Virus record (IMG/VR): IMGVR_UViG_3300042907_001269
Span: 1 to 64,000 of that record
DNA: 64,000 nucleotides
Source: a virus
Strand: one strand, 5' to 3'
Below, piece after piece: positions 1 through 6,207 of this stretch; within the stretch, counting starts at the first letter, position 1; each line of letters starts with the position of its first letter. The translations under genes and the position numbers were made by a program. The notes beneath the pieces are model-generated. The model was not told where the DNA came from and ran no database searches. It worked only from the letters and a program-made list of their open reading frames with translations.

Positions 1-1131
1 GCCGTACTCAAGGGTCGTGTTGATGGTCTGGAGGGTCGTGTTGGAAACTTGGAAGCAACACAATTCTCTACCACAACTAAACTCAAGGGTGAGGTAAACT
101 TCGTTCTTGGTGGCGTTCCTGGTCTTGTAACCAATAAAGGTGCCGATGTGGGTAATACCGCATTTAACTATGATGTTCGTCTGAACTTTGATACCTCGTT
201 CACTGGTAAGGACCTGCTCCGCACTCGTCTGCGTTCTGGTAACTTCAGTAGCGATCCTTTTGGTTCCAGTTCTTCTCTGTTCAAACTTGATAAGGCAGAA
301 TCTCTTGCCGATCAGGTTACAATTGACCGTCTTTACTATCAGTTCCCAGTTAGTAAGAGTGTAACTCTGACTGCTGGTCCTCTGGTTCGTAACACCGAGA
401 TGACTTGGGTTCCTACTGCTTATAAGTCGGAAATCCTGGACTTCTTCCAACTTGCTGGCGCTCCTGGTGTCTATAACAAGGCAACTGGTGCTGGTTTTGG
501 TGCTCAGTGGAAGCAACCCACCAAGAAAGGTCAAGGTGGATTCGTTGCTGGTCTGAACTATGTCTCCCAAGATGGCGACAGTTCTGAAACTGGCGTATTC
601 AACTCTGATTCTGGAATCAACTTCCTTGCTCAGGTTGGTTATCGTGCTCCTCAGTGGGGTGCTGCCGTTGCTTACCGTTATGGTACTGAGGGCAGTCGTG
701 TTCGCACCTTCAACGCTCTTGGTGGCGGTTCTGGTGCCCTTGCTGCAGGTCAGGAAAGCAACGCCGTTGCTCTGAGTGCTTATTGGCAACCTTCTGAGAG
801 TGGATTCGTTCCTTCTATCTCAGCAGGTTACGGATACAACGATGTGGATGGTAGTGGTTCTAAAACTGGTGCCACCGATTCTGATACTTGGTATGTCGGA
901 CTTCAGTGGTCTGATGTATTTGCTCAAGGTAATACCGCTGGTGTTGCCGTGGGTCAACCTGGTAATTCTGAATTCGTTGGTGATGATGCCACAATGCTTG
1001 AAGTCTTCTACAAGTATCGCGTATCTGACAACATCAGCATCACTCCTGCTCTCTTCTATGTGAGCAACAACCAAAGGTTCCAAGGTGAATCTTCTTGGGG
1101 TGGAGTGGTTCAGACCAAGTTCACCTTCTGA
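1..1131 (+). CDS. OprB-type cyanobacterial outer-membrane porin, 5' truncated
   Basis: The frame is open from the first base, so the N-terminus lies outside the window. The first visible residues form a short coiled coil (GRVDGLEGRVGNLEA), the linker seen in cyanobacterial porins between the SLH domain and the barrel. The remainder alternates hydrophobic and polar residues with many Tyr, Gly and Asn and ends in Phe (KFTF), as expected for an outer-membrane beta-barrel. Known family: carbohydrate/ion-selective OprB porins that are abundant in Synechococcus. It is followed by a strong terminator and then pstS, so it may be one of a pair of nutrient-uptake genes taken from a host. What it transports is not visible. 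The family call is fairly secure; the role in infection is inference. Confidence 0.85.
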   Translation, partial: AVLKGRVDGLEGRVGNLEATQFSTTTKLKGEVNFVLGGVPGLVTNKGADVGNTAFNYDVRLNFDTSFTGKDLLRTRLRSGNFSSDPFGSSSSLFKLDKAESLADQVTIDRLYYQFPVSKSVTLTAGPLVRNTEMTWVPTAYKSEILDFFQLAGAPGVYNKATGAGFGAQWKQPTKKGQGGFVAGLNYVSQDGDSSETGVFNSDSGINFLAQVGYRAPQWGAAVAYRYGTEGSRVRTFNALGGGSGALAAGQESNAVALSAYWQPSESGFVPSISAGYGYNDVDGSGSKTGATDSDTWYVGLQWSDVFAQGNTAGVAVGQPGNSEFVGDDATMLEVFYKYRVSDNISITPALFYVSNNQRFQGESSWGGVVQTKFTF

Positions 1132-1154
1132 TAAATCACTCATAACCTGAGTGG

Positions 1155-1182
1155 AACCACCCAATTTTTGGGTGGTTTTTTT
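1155..1182 (+). terminator. rho-independent terminator after the porin
   Basis: An 8-bp stem (AACCACCC / GGGTGGTT) with a 7-nt loop runs into a seven-T tract, 23 nt after the porin stop codon. Confidence 0.9.
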
Positions 1183-1195
1183 ATGTTATGAACTT

Positions 1196-1240
1196 CTTAA
1201 CCAAATCTTAGTGGACTTTATCTTTCCTTTACTTTAGAAT
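1196..1240 (+). promoter_or_regulatory. possible Pho box and promoter of pstS
   Basis: CTTAACCA (1196-1203) and CTTAGTGG (1207-1214) are 8-nt direct repeats with 3-nt spacing, the arrangement of cyanobacterial PhoB sites. CTTTA-containing sequence continues downstream, and a -10-like TAGAAT lies at 1235-1240. Only the first two repeats match well. Host PhoB control of phage pstS is known in other cyanophages; here it is inferred. Confidence 0.45.
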
Positions 1241-1263
1241 TGCCCTGTAGTTATTCACTTTTT

Positions 1264-2223
1264 ATGAAACTCAAAAATCTTATTGTTGCTGGTCTGGTTG
1301 CTGCTCCCGTAGCAACACTTGCTGGACCTGCTTTGAATGGTGCTGGTGCCACCTTCCCAGCACCCATCTACCAACGCTGGTTTCAGGACTATGCTGCAAC
1401 TGGTAATCGTGTAAATTACCAGTCCGTTGGTTCTGGTGCTGGTGTTCGTCAATTTATTGCGGGTACAGTTGACTTTGGAGCAACGGACGAGCCTATTTCC
1501 TCAAAAGAGGCGGCTAAAGTGAAGCGTGGTGTCGTTCAAATCCCGATGGTGGGTGGAACGATTGCGATTGCCTATAATAAACCAGGATGCTCTCTGAAAC
1601 TCACTCAGAAGCAAACTGTGGATATTTTCTCAGGTCGCATCAAGGACTGGAAAGCAGTTGGATGTGCTGCAGGTCCTATGACCGTTGTTCATCGTTCTGA
1701 TGGTTCTGGAACCACTTATGCCTTTACCAACTCTCTGGATGCCTTCGGTGGTTGGAAACCTGGTGTAGGTAAGTCCGTCAATTGGCCCGTTGGTATTGGT
1801 GGTAAAGGAAATGAAGGTGTCTCTGGAACAATTCGTCAAACCGCAGGTTCAATTGGTTATGTGAATACTGGATTTGTAAGAGCAAACAAACTGCAAGTTG
1901 CCGCTCTTCAAAATAAGTCAGGACAGTTTGTTCTTCCTACTGCCAAGAGTGGTGCTATTGCTCTTAACTCCATCAAACTGGATGCAAATCTTGCTGGAGA
2001 AAGTCCTAATCCTTCTGCCTCTGGTGCTTATCCTATCTCCACTCTGACTTGGATTCTTGCCTATAAGACTGGTAATGGAGCAAAGGCAGATGATATTCAG
2101 AAGGCACTCAACTATGCTCTGAGTTCTAAGGCACAAATGATTGCTGATGATTTGGGTTATGTTCCTCTTGCGGGCAGTATTCTCAACAAATCACGACTTG
2201 CCGTGAAGCGTATCGCAAACTGA
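1264..2223 (+). CDS. pstS: PstS, periplasmic phosphate-binding protein
   Basis: This is a 319-residue substrate-binding protein of the high-affinity phosphate ABC transporter. The ATG at 1264 gives a clear signal peptide (MKLKN, then a hydrophobic run ending ATLAG) and was preferred to an upstream in-frame start. The mature part begins LNGAGATFPAPIYQRW, carries SVGSGAGVRQF and DFGATDEP, and has the HRSDGSGTTYAF phosphate-binding segment, all hallmarks of PstS. Phage pstS is widespread in marine cyanomyoviruses and probably raises phosphate uptake during infection. The possible Pho box upstream and the strong terminator downstream suggest a monocistronic, host-regulated unit. Confidence 0.96.
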   Translation: MKLKNLIVAGLVAAPVATLAGPALNGAGATFPAPIYQRWFQDYAATGNRVNYQSVGSGAGVRQFIAGTVDFGATDEPISSKEAAKVKRGVVQIPMVGGTIAIAYNKPGCSLKLTQKQTVDIFSGRIKDWKAVGCAAGPMTVVHRSDGSGTTYAFTNSLDAFGGWKPGVGKSVNWPVGIGGKGNEGVSGTIRQTAGSIGYVNTGFVRANKLQVAALQNKSGQFVLPTAKSGAIALNSIKLDANLAGESPNPSASGAYPISTLTWILAYKTGNGAKADDIQKALNYALSSKAQMIADDLGYVPLAGSILNKSRLAVKRIAN

Positions 2224-2231
2224 TATAGATG

Positions 2232-2255
2232 GGGGGTTGACACAACCCCCTTTTT
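2232..2255 (+). terminator. rho-independent terminator after pstS
   Basis: The stem GGGGGTT / AACCCCC has the loop GACAC and is followed by five T. The loop side also supplies the -35 box of the next promoter. Confidence 0.9.
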
Positions 2256-2265
2256 AATGTATTAT
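2237..2265 (+). promoter_or_regulatory. sigma70-type promoter nested in the pstS terminator
   Basis: TTGACA at 2237-2242 and TATTAT at 2260-2265 are separated by exactly 17 nt. The -35 hexamer overlaps the top of the terminator stem and its loop. The promoter faces the small genes at 2287 and 2432. Confidence 0.75.
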
Positions 2266-2286
2266 AAATGATGAGTTAGGAGGATT

Positions 2287-2442
2287 ATGTCTCTTATTTC
2301 CCAGCGTGATAGAAAATTAACCATTAAAGCATTGGGTTTTTATCTTGATGAATTTGGACCTTTAATGAATGAAAGTGAAAGAGCAGAAGCAAACGCACTT
2401 CTTAAATGGATTGAATTAGAGTATCAAAAGAATGAAAATTAA
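2287..2442 (+). CDS. small hypothetical protein, 51 aa
   Basis: An ATG preceded by a good Shine-Dalgarno (TTAGGAGG) opens a 51-residue frame that starts MSLISQRDRKLTIKALGFYL and ends in a charged helix (ERAEANALLKWIELEYQKNEN). No family is recognised. It sits just behind an early-type promoter and overlaps the next gene by 11 nt, so the two are probably translated together. The product should be a soluble, helical protein. Confidence 0.7.
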   Translation: MSLISQRDRKLTIKALGFYLDEFGPLMNESERAEANALLKWIELEYQKNEN

Positions 2443-2596
2443 TCTCTGGTATTGTGAGGGTATGAAGCAGTGGCGGTGGATTTTAACTGACGATCATCGT
2501 CCTATCATTAAGCAAGAATCGGGACAAAGACCAAATCTTCGTGATGCTATGAATGATATTGCCAATACCGTAGAGTATATGCTAGAATCTAATTAA
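2432..2596 (+). CDS. small conserved-type cyanophage protein, 54 aa
   Basis: This ATG frame overlaps the end of the preceding gene. The product begins MKINLWYCEGMKQWRWILTD and ends NDIANTVEYMLESN. The Trp/Tyr-rich start followed by a charged helix is, from memory, a pattern of small proteins in many T4-like cyanophages, but I cannot assign a function. It shares the early-type promoter at 2237-2265. Confidence 0.65.
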   Translation: MKINLWYCEGMKQWRWILTDDHRPIIKQESGQRPNLRDAMNDIANTVEYMLESN

Positions 2597-2603
2597 TTTT
2601 TAA

Positions 2604-2636
2604 CACACTTCTTGTATAAATAATATAAGAAATGTG
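2604..2636 (+). promoter_or_regulatory. hairpin with a late promoter at its tip, upstream of an HNH gene
   Basis: Two 14-nt arms (2604-2617 and 2623-2636) pair with one mismatch and one G-U wobble around a 5-nt loop. TATAAATA, the T4 late-promoter consensus, lies at 2615-2622 across the tip. Transcripts from upstream would fold over the region before the ATG at 2645. Late transcripts should start inside the right arm and escape the fold. Confidence 0.6.
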
Positions 2637-2644
2637 CTACTATT

Positions 2645-3154
2645 ATGGAAGAGAAGTATTTAACCGAATTGGTGTCTGCCGGAAAAAGCATCAGGCAAAT
2701 CTCAAAACTTGTAAATAAAAGTGAAGGTTCAGTCAGACACTGGTTAAGAAAATATAATCTTAGCACATACAAAGAACCAAAATATGTAGATAATTGTAAG
2801 TTCTGTAATGTAAAACTTACGAATTTGAATACTTACAGTTCCAAAAAAAGATGGGCTTGTAAATCTTGCCTTAACAAATACAGAAGTAAGCAATTTGTAG
2901 TAACTAAACATAAAATGTTAGAATACAAAGGTGGAAAATGTATTTGTTGTGGATTTGATAAACATTATTCTGCATTAGATTTTCATCATTTGGACCCATC
3001 AATCAAAGAGTTTAATTTAACTCGCAATAGTATTGGTTGGGATAAACTTCAACTAGAACTTGACAAATGCGTTCTTTTATGTTCTAACTGCCATAGAATG
3101 ATTCACGCAGGAGTTATTAAATTGCCCGATGACCCAGCAAGTGAAGGGACCTGA
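2645..3154 (+). CDS. free-standing HNH homing endonuclease with N-terminal HTH
   Basis: A 169-residue protein. Residues 1-40 look like a resolvase/sigma-type helix-turn-helix (ELVSAGKSIRQISKLVNKS, then VRHWLRKY). C51, C54, C72 and C75 suggest a zinc ribbon. The C-terminal nuclease has C99/C102, the DFHH motif at residues 112-115 and C146-x2-C149-H150 with H154, fitting an HNH zinc-binding nuclease. Such genes are mobile and cut DNA at specific sites in related phages. There is no intron signature around it, so it looks free-standing. The late promoter in a hairpin just upstream suggests expression limited to late infection. Confidence 0.88.
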   Translation: MEEKYLTELVSAGKSIRQISKLVNKSEGSVRHWLRKYNLSTYKEPKYVDNCKFCNVKLTNLNTYSSKKRWACKSCLNKYRSKQFVVTKHKMLEYKGGKCICCGFDKHYSALDFHHLDPSIKEFNLTRNSIGWDKLQLELDKCVLLCSNCHRMIHAGVIKLPDDPASEGT

Positions 3155-3201
3155 TTTACACTCAGACATCGACAGGAGCATTACCTGTATCGGGCACTTA
3201 T

Positions 3202-3209
3202 TATAAATA
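3202..3209 (+). promoter_or_regulatory. late promoter of the Dps-like gene
   Basis: A perfect TATAAATA lies 23 nt before the ATG at 3232. Confidence 0.7.
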
Positions 3210-3231
3210 CTCAAAAGCACACCTTTGAGTA

Positions 3232-3675
3232 ATGGAAAAACTATTCAAACTATTGAGTGATACTCAGGCATCACTTTTTGTTTTATTTCATAAAACTTGG
3301 GTCTATCACTGGAATGTGGTGGGACCTAATTTTAAGGAATATCACGATTTGTTTGGTGCTCAATATGAGGAAATGTTTGAAGAAATCGACCGTATCACCG
3401 AACATATGAGATTTCTGGGTATGAAACCCGTAAGCACCCTATCACGCATTACAGAGGTTTCTGGGGTGGAGCAGGCATCAAATAGCGCACAGTCCATTGA
3501 TGCCAAGACTATGGTTGAGCAATTGATGGGAGACCATAAGAAAATTATTGAGATGCTTACCGAAGTGTCCGATGAAGCAGAGAAGCAAAACTCAAAAGGA
3601 ACTATTAATCTTGTTGACGATTTAAACGAATCTCACGGAAAAGCAGTTTGGATGTTAAGATCATTTACTGAATAA
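3232..3675 (+). CDS. Dps-like ferritin (starvation-inducible DNA-binding protein)
   Basis: The 147-residue product has the Dps ferroxidase pattern. H26, H38, D53 and E57 have the same spacing as the catalytic iron ligands of Dps proteins, within the segment YHWNVVGPNFKEYHDLF and the following EEIDRITE. Dps dodecamers oxidise and store iron at the expense of peroxide and can bind DNA. In a phage this may protect DNA or sequester iron during photosynthetic infection. It has its own late promoter and is followed after 12 nt by a small zinc-ribbon gene. The family is well supported; iron storage versus DNA binding cannot be told from sequence. Confidence 0.9.
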   Translation: MEKLFKLLSDTQASLFVLFHKTWVYHWNVVGPNFKEYHDLFGAQYEEMFEEIDRITEHMRFLGMKPVSTLSRITEVSGVEQASNSAQSIDAKTMVEQLMGDHKKIIEMLTEVSDEAEKQNSKGTINLVDDLNESHGKAVWMLRSFTE

Positions 3676-3687
3676 TTAATTATAGCG

Positions 3688-3948
3688 ATGGAAAACTTAA
3701 AAATTAGATGTAAGTCTTGCGGAAGTGAGATAGAAGGTAAGTCTGGTAAAACGATTACTTGTGGATGTCCTAATATGGCAACCATTCGTAATAATGAAAA
3801 TATTACGGCACTTGACTTATCCAAGATTGTTATGGTAAACTCTATGAGTACCAAAGAAAAATCTGGTGTTCTTACCTCTCAGGATATTGCTTGGCAAGAA
3901 GCAAGACGCCAACGTAAGGTGAGAAAACTTGATTTTGAAGTCCGTTAA
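3688..3948 (+). CDS. small zinc-ribbon protein, 86 aa
   Basis: C8, C11, C25 and C27 near the N-terminus (RCKSCGSEIEG, then TCGCPN) form a probable zinc ribbon. The C-terminus is basic and helical (QEARRQRKVRKLDFEVR). No named family is recognised. It follows the Dps-like gene closely and probably shares its transcript. Nucleic-acid binding is plausible but unproven. Confidence 0.75.
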   Translation: MENLKIRCKSCGSEIEGKSGKTITCGCPNMATIRNNENITALDLSKIVMVNSMSTKEKSGVLTSQDIAWQEARRQRKVRKLDFEVR

Positions 3949-3959
3949 GGACTTTTATT

Positions 3960-4042
3960 GGAGAGAGTCCGGTTGGTCGAGGACACCGCCTTGAAAGCGG
4001 CTGGGTTTAAAAGCTTCGCAGGTTCGATTCCTGTTCTCTCCG
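3960..4042 (+). tRNA. tRNA-Ser(TGA)
   Basis: The acceptor arms GGAGAGA (3960-3966) and TCTCTCC (4035-4041) pair fully with G as discriminator base. The anticodon loop is CTTGAAA, reading UCA/UCG codons. A long variable arm of the serine type precedes the T arm, which contains GGTTCGATTCC. The CCA end is not encoded. Confidence 0.92.
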
Positions 4043-4122
4043 TTAATGTCAATAAATCCTCACAAAGTTGACAGACTCAAAATACTCATTAGCATAATTA
4101 GTAGTATTCGACTTAAAACTCT

Positions 4123-4272
4123 ATGGATCAACACACCTATGACAACTGGGTGAAGATCAAGCAGACTTTTGAGAAGTCTGGGAATACTAATAATATGTTT
4201 TACACCAGAGCGTGTGAAATAGTTAAATCAAAAAGAGATCCATTAGAAAAATATCTTAACGGAAAGCAATGA
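4123..4272 (+). CDS. small hypothetical protein, 49 aa
   Basis: An ATG frame starting MDQHTYDNWVKIKQTFEKSG and ending DPLEKYLNGKQ. It is a soluble, charged, helical peptide of unknown function. Its stop overlaps the next ATG by 4 nt, and it opens a chain of five overlapping small genes up to 4861. Confidence 0.6.
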   Translation: MDQHTYDNWVKIKQTFEKSGNTNNMFYTRACEIVKSKRDPLEKYLNGKQ

Positions 4273-4469
4273 GAATTAAGGACGAACACTTTCAGAAGAG
4301 AGCGTTTATTTTAAGTTCTTTTACTAGATTAAAAATAATTATTGATACAAGTGTTTATAGATTTGCTGATAAACTTATTAATGGAGAATGGATTCCTCCA
4401 TTAACGAGTCTTGATGATGTGGATAGAGAAATTAGAGACAAGTATTATGACTTCTTACAAAATGGATAA
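4269..4469 (+). CDS. small hypothetical protein, 66 aa
   Basis: It starts at an ATGA overlap with the preceding gene. The product MRIKDEHFQKRAFILSSFTR... is mixed hydrophobic and charged and ends DREIRDKYYDFLQNG. No family is recognised. Translational coupling in the 4123-4861 chain supports its reality. Confidence 0.6.
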   Translation: MRIKDEHFQKRAFILSSFTRLKIIIDTSVYRFADKLINGEWIPPLTSLDDVDREIRDKYYDFLQNG

Positions 4470-4626
4470 GGATGAGATTCAGGAAATGATAGACCAGTCT
4501 ATTGCGAAGGCGATGGATAGGCACAATAAAACGGCATCAGTCATTAGTGCCTGTATTGGTGCCATATTATTGGGTTTTTATGCTCACGGACTTTTAACCG
4601 TTGTTAATCAATTAAACAGAGGATAA
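4462..4626 (+). CDS. small single-span membrane protein, 54 aa
   Basis: I chose the ATG at 4462 over an upstream in-frame start because it overlaps the previous gene by only 8 nt. The product has an acidic helical N-terminus (MDKDEIQEMIDQSIAKAMDR) and one transmembrane segment (SVISACIGAILLGFYAHGLL). Its function is unknown. Confidence 0.6.
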   Translation: MDKDEIQEMIDQSIAKAMDRHNKTASVISACIGAILLGFYAHGLLTVVNQLNRG

Positions 4627-4709
4627 TGACCTATCAAGTTATTCAATCAGTTTTTGTAATGATGATTGTGATGTTTATTTTATATGTCGGAAGTGGAGAG
4701 CACAGATAA
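4626..4709 (+). CDS. tiny membrane peptide, 27 aa
   Basis: The ATG overlaps the previous stop by one base, and the frame ends exactly at the next start. The product is almost entirely one hydrophobic helix (SVFVMMIVMFILYVGSG). At this length it could be chance, but the overlap chain favours a gene. Confidence 0.45.
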   Translation: MTYQVIQSVFVMMIVMFILYVGSGEHR

Positions 4710-4861
4710 TGCTTCATCTTGTAGAAAAATTATTCGACAATCAGGCATCACTTTTTATAATAGGTCTTCTCTTGACAGCACCTCCAATTCTTGGTATATG
4801 GGCAGTTCATGAATATGGGTGGCAACACTGGGAACCATTTGACAAGAGACATAAGAAGTAG
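4709..4861 (+). CDS. small membrane protein, 50 aa
   Basis: The ATG overlaps the previous stop by one base. The product has a central hydrophobic helix (SLFIIGLLLTAPPILGIWAV) and a basic C-terminus (FDKRHKK). It is the last gene of the overlapping chain before tRNA-Pro. Its function is unknown. Confidence 0.55.
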   Translation: MLHLVEKLFDNQASLFIIGLLLTAPPILGIWAVHEYGWQHWEPFDKRHKK

Positions 4862-4897
4862 TATAATAATCATACACTGAAATAAATAGTGGTGTTA

Positions 4898-4969
4898 CGG
4901 GGTGTAAGTCAGCGGTAGACGGCTTGCTTTGGGAGCAAGAAGACACTGGTTCGATCCCAGTCACCCCGA
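4898..4969 (+). tRNA. tRNA-Pro(TGG)
   Basis: The acceptor arms CGGGGTG (4898-4904) and CACCCCG (4962-4968) pair perfectly. The anticodon stem CTTGC / GCAAG encloses the loop TTTGGGA, so the anticodon is TGG. The T arm contains GGTTCGATCCC. It has a normal 72-nt length with no encoded CCA. Confidence 0.93.
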
Positions 4970-4993
4970 TTGCCAGTTCTCTAACTGGTATAC

Positions 4994-5022
4994 TTGACGT
5001 AAAACTCAAATCACACTATAAT
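4994..5022 (+). promoter_or_regulatory. sigma70-type promoter
   Basis: TTGACG (4994-4999) and TATAAT (5017-5022) are 17 nt apart, 23 nt before the ATG at 5046. Confidence 0.8.
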
Positions 5023-5045
5023 AACAAGGTAAACAAATCAAAGCG

Positions 5046-5261
5046 ATGTCTCTGACTATCAAATTCAAGAAAGATATTAGTACTCTTCGTGCCGCAGCGA
5101 ATGGTGATTTTTATCTTGATGTAAAGAATCCGAAACTTTATAAAAAAGTTCGTAAGTTTTATCAAAATGAAGGAGTTATTTTTTCTGATGACCCTCTTGA
5201 TAATTATGATATTCTAATTGATTATCTCATTCAGGACCTTGAAACTGTTGAAGTAAAATGA
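5046..5261 (+). CDS. small hypothetical protein, 71 aa
   Basis: The product MSLTIKFKKDISTLRAAANG... is a compact alpha/beta-looking soluble protein ending in an acidic helix (DILIDYLIQDLETVEVK). No family is recognised. It is the first gene behind a strong early-type promoter and overlaps the next gene by 4 nt (ATGA), so it is probably expressed early. Confidence 0.75.
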   Translation: MSLTIKFKKDISTLRAAANGDFYLDVKNPKLYKKVRKFYQNEGVIFSDDPLDNYDILIDYLIQDLETVEVK

Positions 5262-5494
5262 TTCAACCTAAAGTTCTATTAGAACGAGAAGAATATCGGT
5301 TTGTTGAAAAAGGTATTATTGAACTTAACAACAAACCCGATTATCGTCTTCAGAAAAAAGATTATTATACCAAACGATGGAATGACATCTATCTTTTTGA
5401 TAATCAGATGCAGTGTTTGACTGCTATGGAAGATGTTAATTACACTCGCTGGCTTGATTCTGAAGGAGTTCCTGCATATCGTAAATATACATAG
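5258..5494 (+). CDS. small hypothetical protein, 78 aa
   Basis: It starts at an ATGA overlap with the gene at 5046. The product is charged and rich in aromatic residues (KKDYYTKRWNDIYLF, then VNYTRWLDSEG). It has no recognised domain and no membrane segment. It is likely co-translated with its neighbour from the same early promoter. Confidence 0.7.
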   Translation: MIQPKVLLEREEYRFVEKGIIELNNKPDYRLQKKDYYTKRWNDIYLFDNQMQCLTAMEDVNYTRWLDSEGVPAYRKYT

Positions 5495-5496
5495 AT

Positions 5497-5516
5497 TATA
5501 AATATTAATATAAATA
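5497..5516 (+). promoter_or_regulatory. two tandem late-promoter boxes
   Basis: TATAAATA occurs at 5497-5504 and again at 5509-5516, 11-30 nt before the HNH gene at 5527. The second would place the start of transcription almost on the ATG. Confidence 0.55.
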
Positions 5517-5526
5517 TTCATAACCT

Positions 5527-5970
5527 ATGTCTTACGCAAATTTAGAACTCCGTAAAAAAACAGCGAGGGAATATTATTCTAAAAATCCACAGGTTGCCAA
5601 AAATAATCAAGAAAAGAAAAGACAAAGAAATAGAGATATTATACACGAACATTGTGGGTATGAGTGTTGCAAATGTGGATCTAAAAAAAATTTAGAATAT
5701 GATCATATTAATCCAGGATTAAAAAAATCTAGACAATCTTTTCTTTCTATTGGTAAACAAGATCTTATTAGTCAACTTGATAATATACAAGTTCTATGCA
5801 AAGTATGTCATACTAAAAGAAGTCAATCTCAAAGAAAAGCAGCTTACCATTTATTTTATAGTATGCCTATTGACGAGCAAGAAAAATGGATTAATAGATT
5901 TATATCTCATAGTGGATTTGTTGATAGGACATTATCTTTTCAAGATGATGAAGACACGGATGGTCTATAA
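5527..5970 (+). CDS. HNH endonuclease
   Basis: A 147-residue protein with a very basic N-terminus. The nuclease core has C47/C50 (CCKCG), the central D59-H60 (LEYDHINPG), and a distal QVLCKVCHTKRS with C91, C94 and H95, which fits an HNH fold with structural zinc. It is probably a free-standing homing endonuclease. Tandem late-promoter boxes precede it and a small hairpin array follows. It differs clearly from the HNH protein at 2645, so it is not a recent duplicate. Confidence 0.85.
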   Translation: MSYANLELRKKTAREYYSKNPQVAKNNQEKKRQRNRDIIHEHCGYECCKCGSKKNLEYDHINPGLKKSRQSFLSIGKQDLISQLDNIQVLCKVCHTKRSQSQRKAAYHLFYSMPIDEQEKWINRFISHSGFVDRTLSFQDDEDTDGL

Positions 5971-5974
5971 CAGC

Positions 5975-6140
5975 ACTGGTCGGGAACCCCCCCTTTAGTC
6001 ACGGAGAGACTCTAAAAGTACTGGTGGAGTCAATATGACCCTATTATGAGTTTCCAATCTCTCTCAAGGATTGGTGGTGCGGATGGGATCTTACTCCCGC
6101 CTGGTTTCCAATTTCCAGTTAAAGAATTGGTGGCGAGCCT
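5975..6140 (+). repeat. array of short stem-loops with a YTGGTGG-like phrase
   Basis: There is no gene between 5971 and 6207. CTGGTCGG (5975), CTGGTGGAG (6021), TTGGTGGTG (6071) and TTGGTGGCG (6127) recur at intervals of 46, 50 and 56 nt. The last three sit at or in small stem-loops: GACTC 6008-6012 / GAGTC 6027-6031, CCAAT 6054-6058 / ATTGG 6070-6074, and CCAAT 6108-6112 / ATTGG 6126-6130. The role is unknown; a structured non-coding RNA or the remnant of a mobile element are options. Confidence 0.4.
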
Positions 6141-6152
6141 AAAAGACCCTGA

Positions 6153-6179
6153 GGAGAGTTGCATAAACTCTCCTTTTTT
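6153..6179 (+). terminator. rho-independent terminator
   Basis: The stem GGAGAGTT / AACTCTCC has the loop GCATA and six T. It ends transcription from the 5046-5970 region. Confidence 0.9.
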
Positions 6180-6187
6180 GCTATAAT
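6159..6187 (+). promoter_or_regulatory. sigma70-type promoter of the glycan cluster, nested in a terminator
   Basis: TTGCAT (6159-6164) and TATAAT (6182-6187) are 17 nt apart. The -35 box covers the top of the terminator stem and its loop, as at 2237-2265. It lies 21 nt before gmd. Confidence 0.75.
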
Positions 6188-6207
6188 AATAAAAAAGTAG
6201 TTCTTAT

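Noticed and set aside
3155-3200. Short hairpin (ACAGG/CCTGT) after the first HNH gene as terminator
   Set aside because: The stem is only 5 bp and no T-tract follows, so it was not called.
4755-5009. Minus-strand ORF over the tRNA-Pro gene
   Set aside because: It lies across a well-formed tRNA and an early promoter, has no recognisable domain, and all real genes here are on the + strand.
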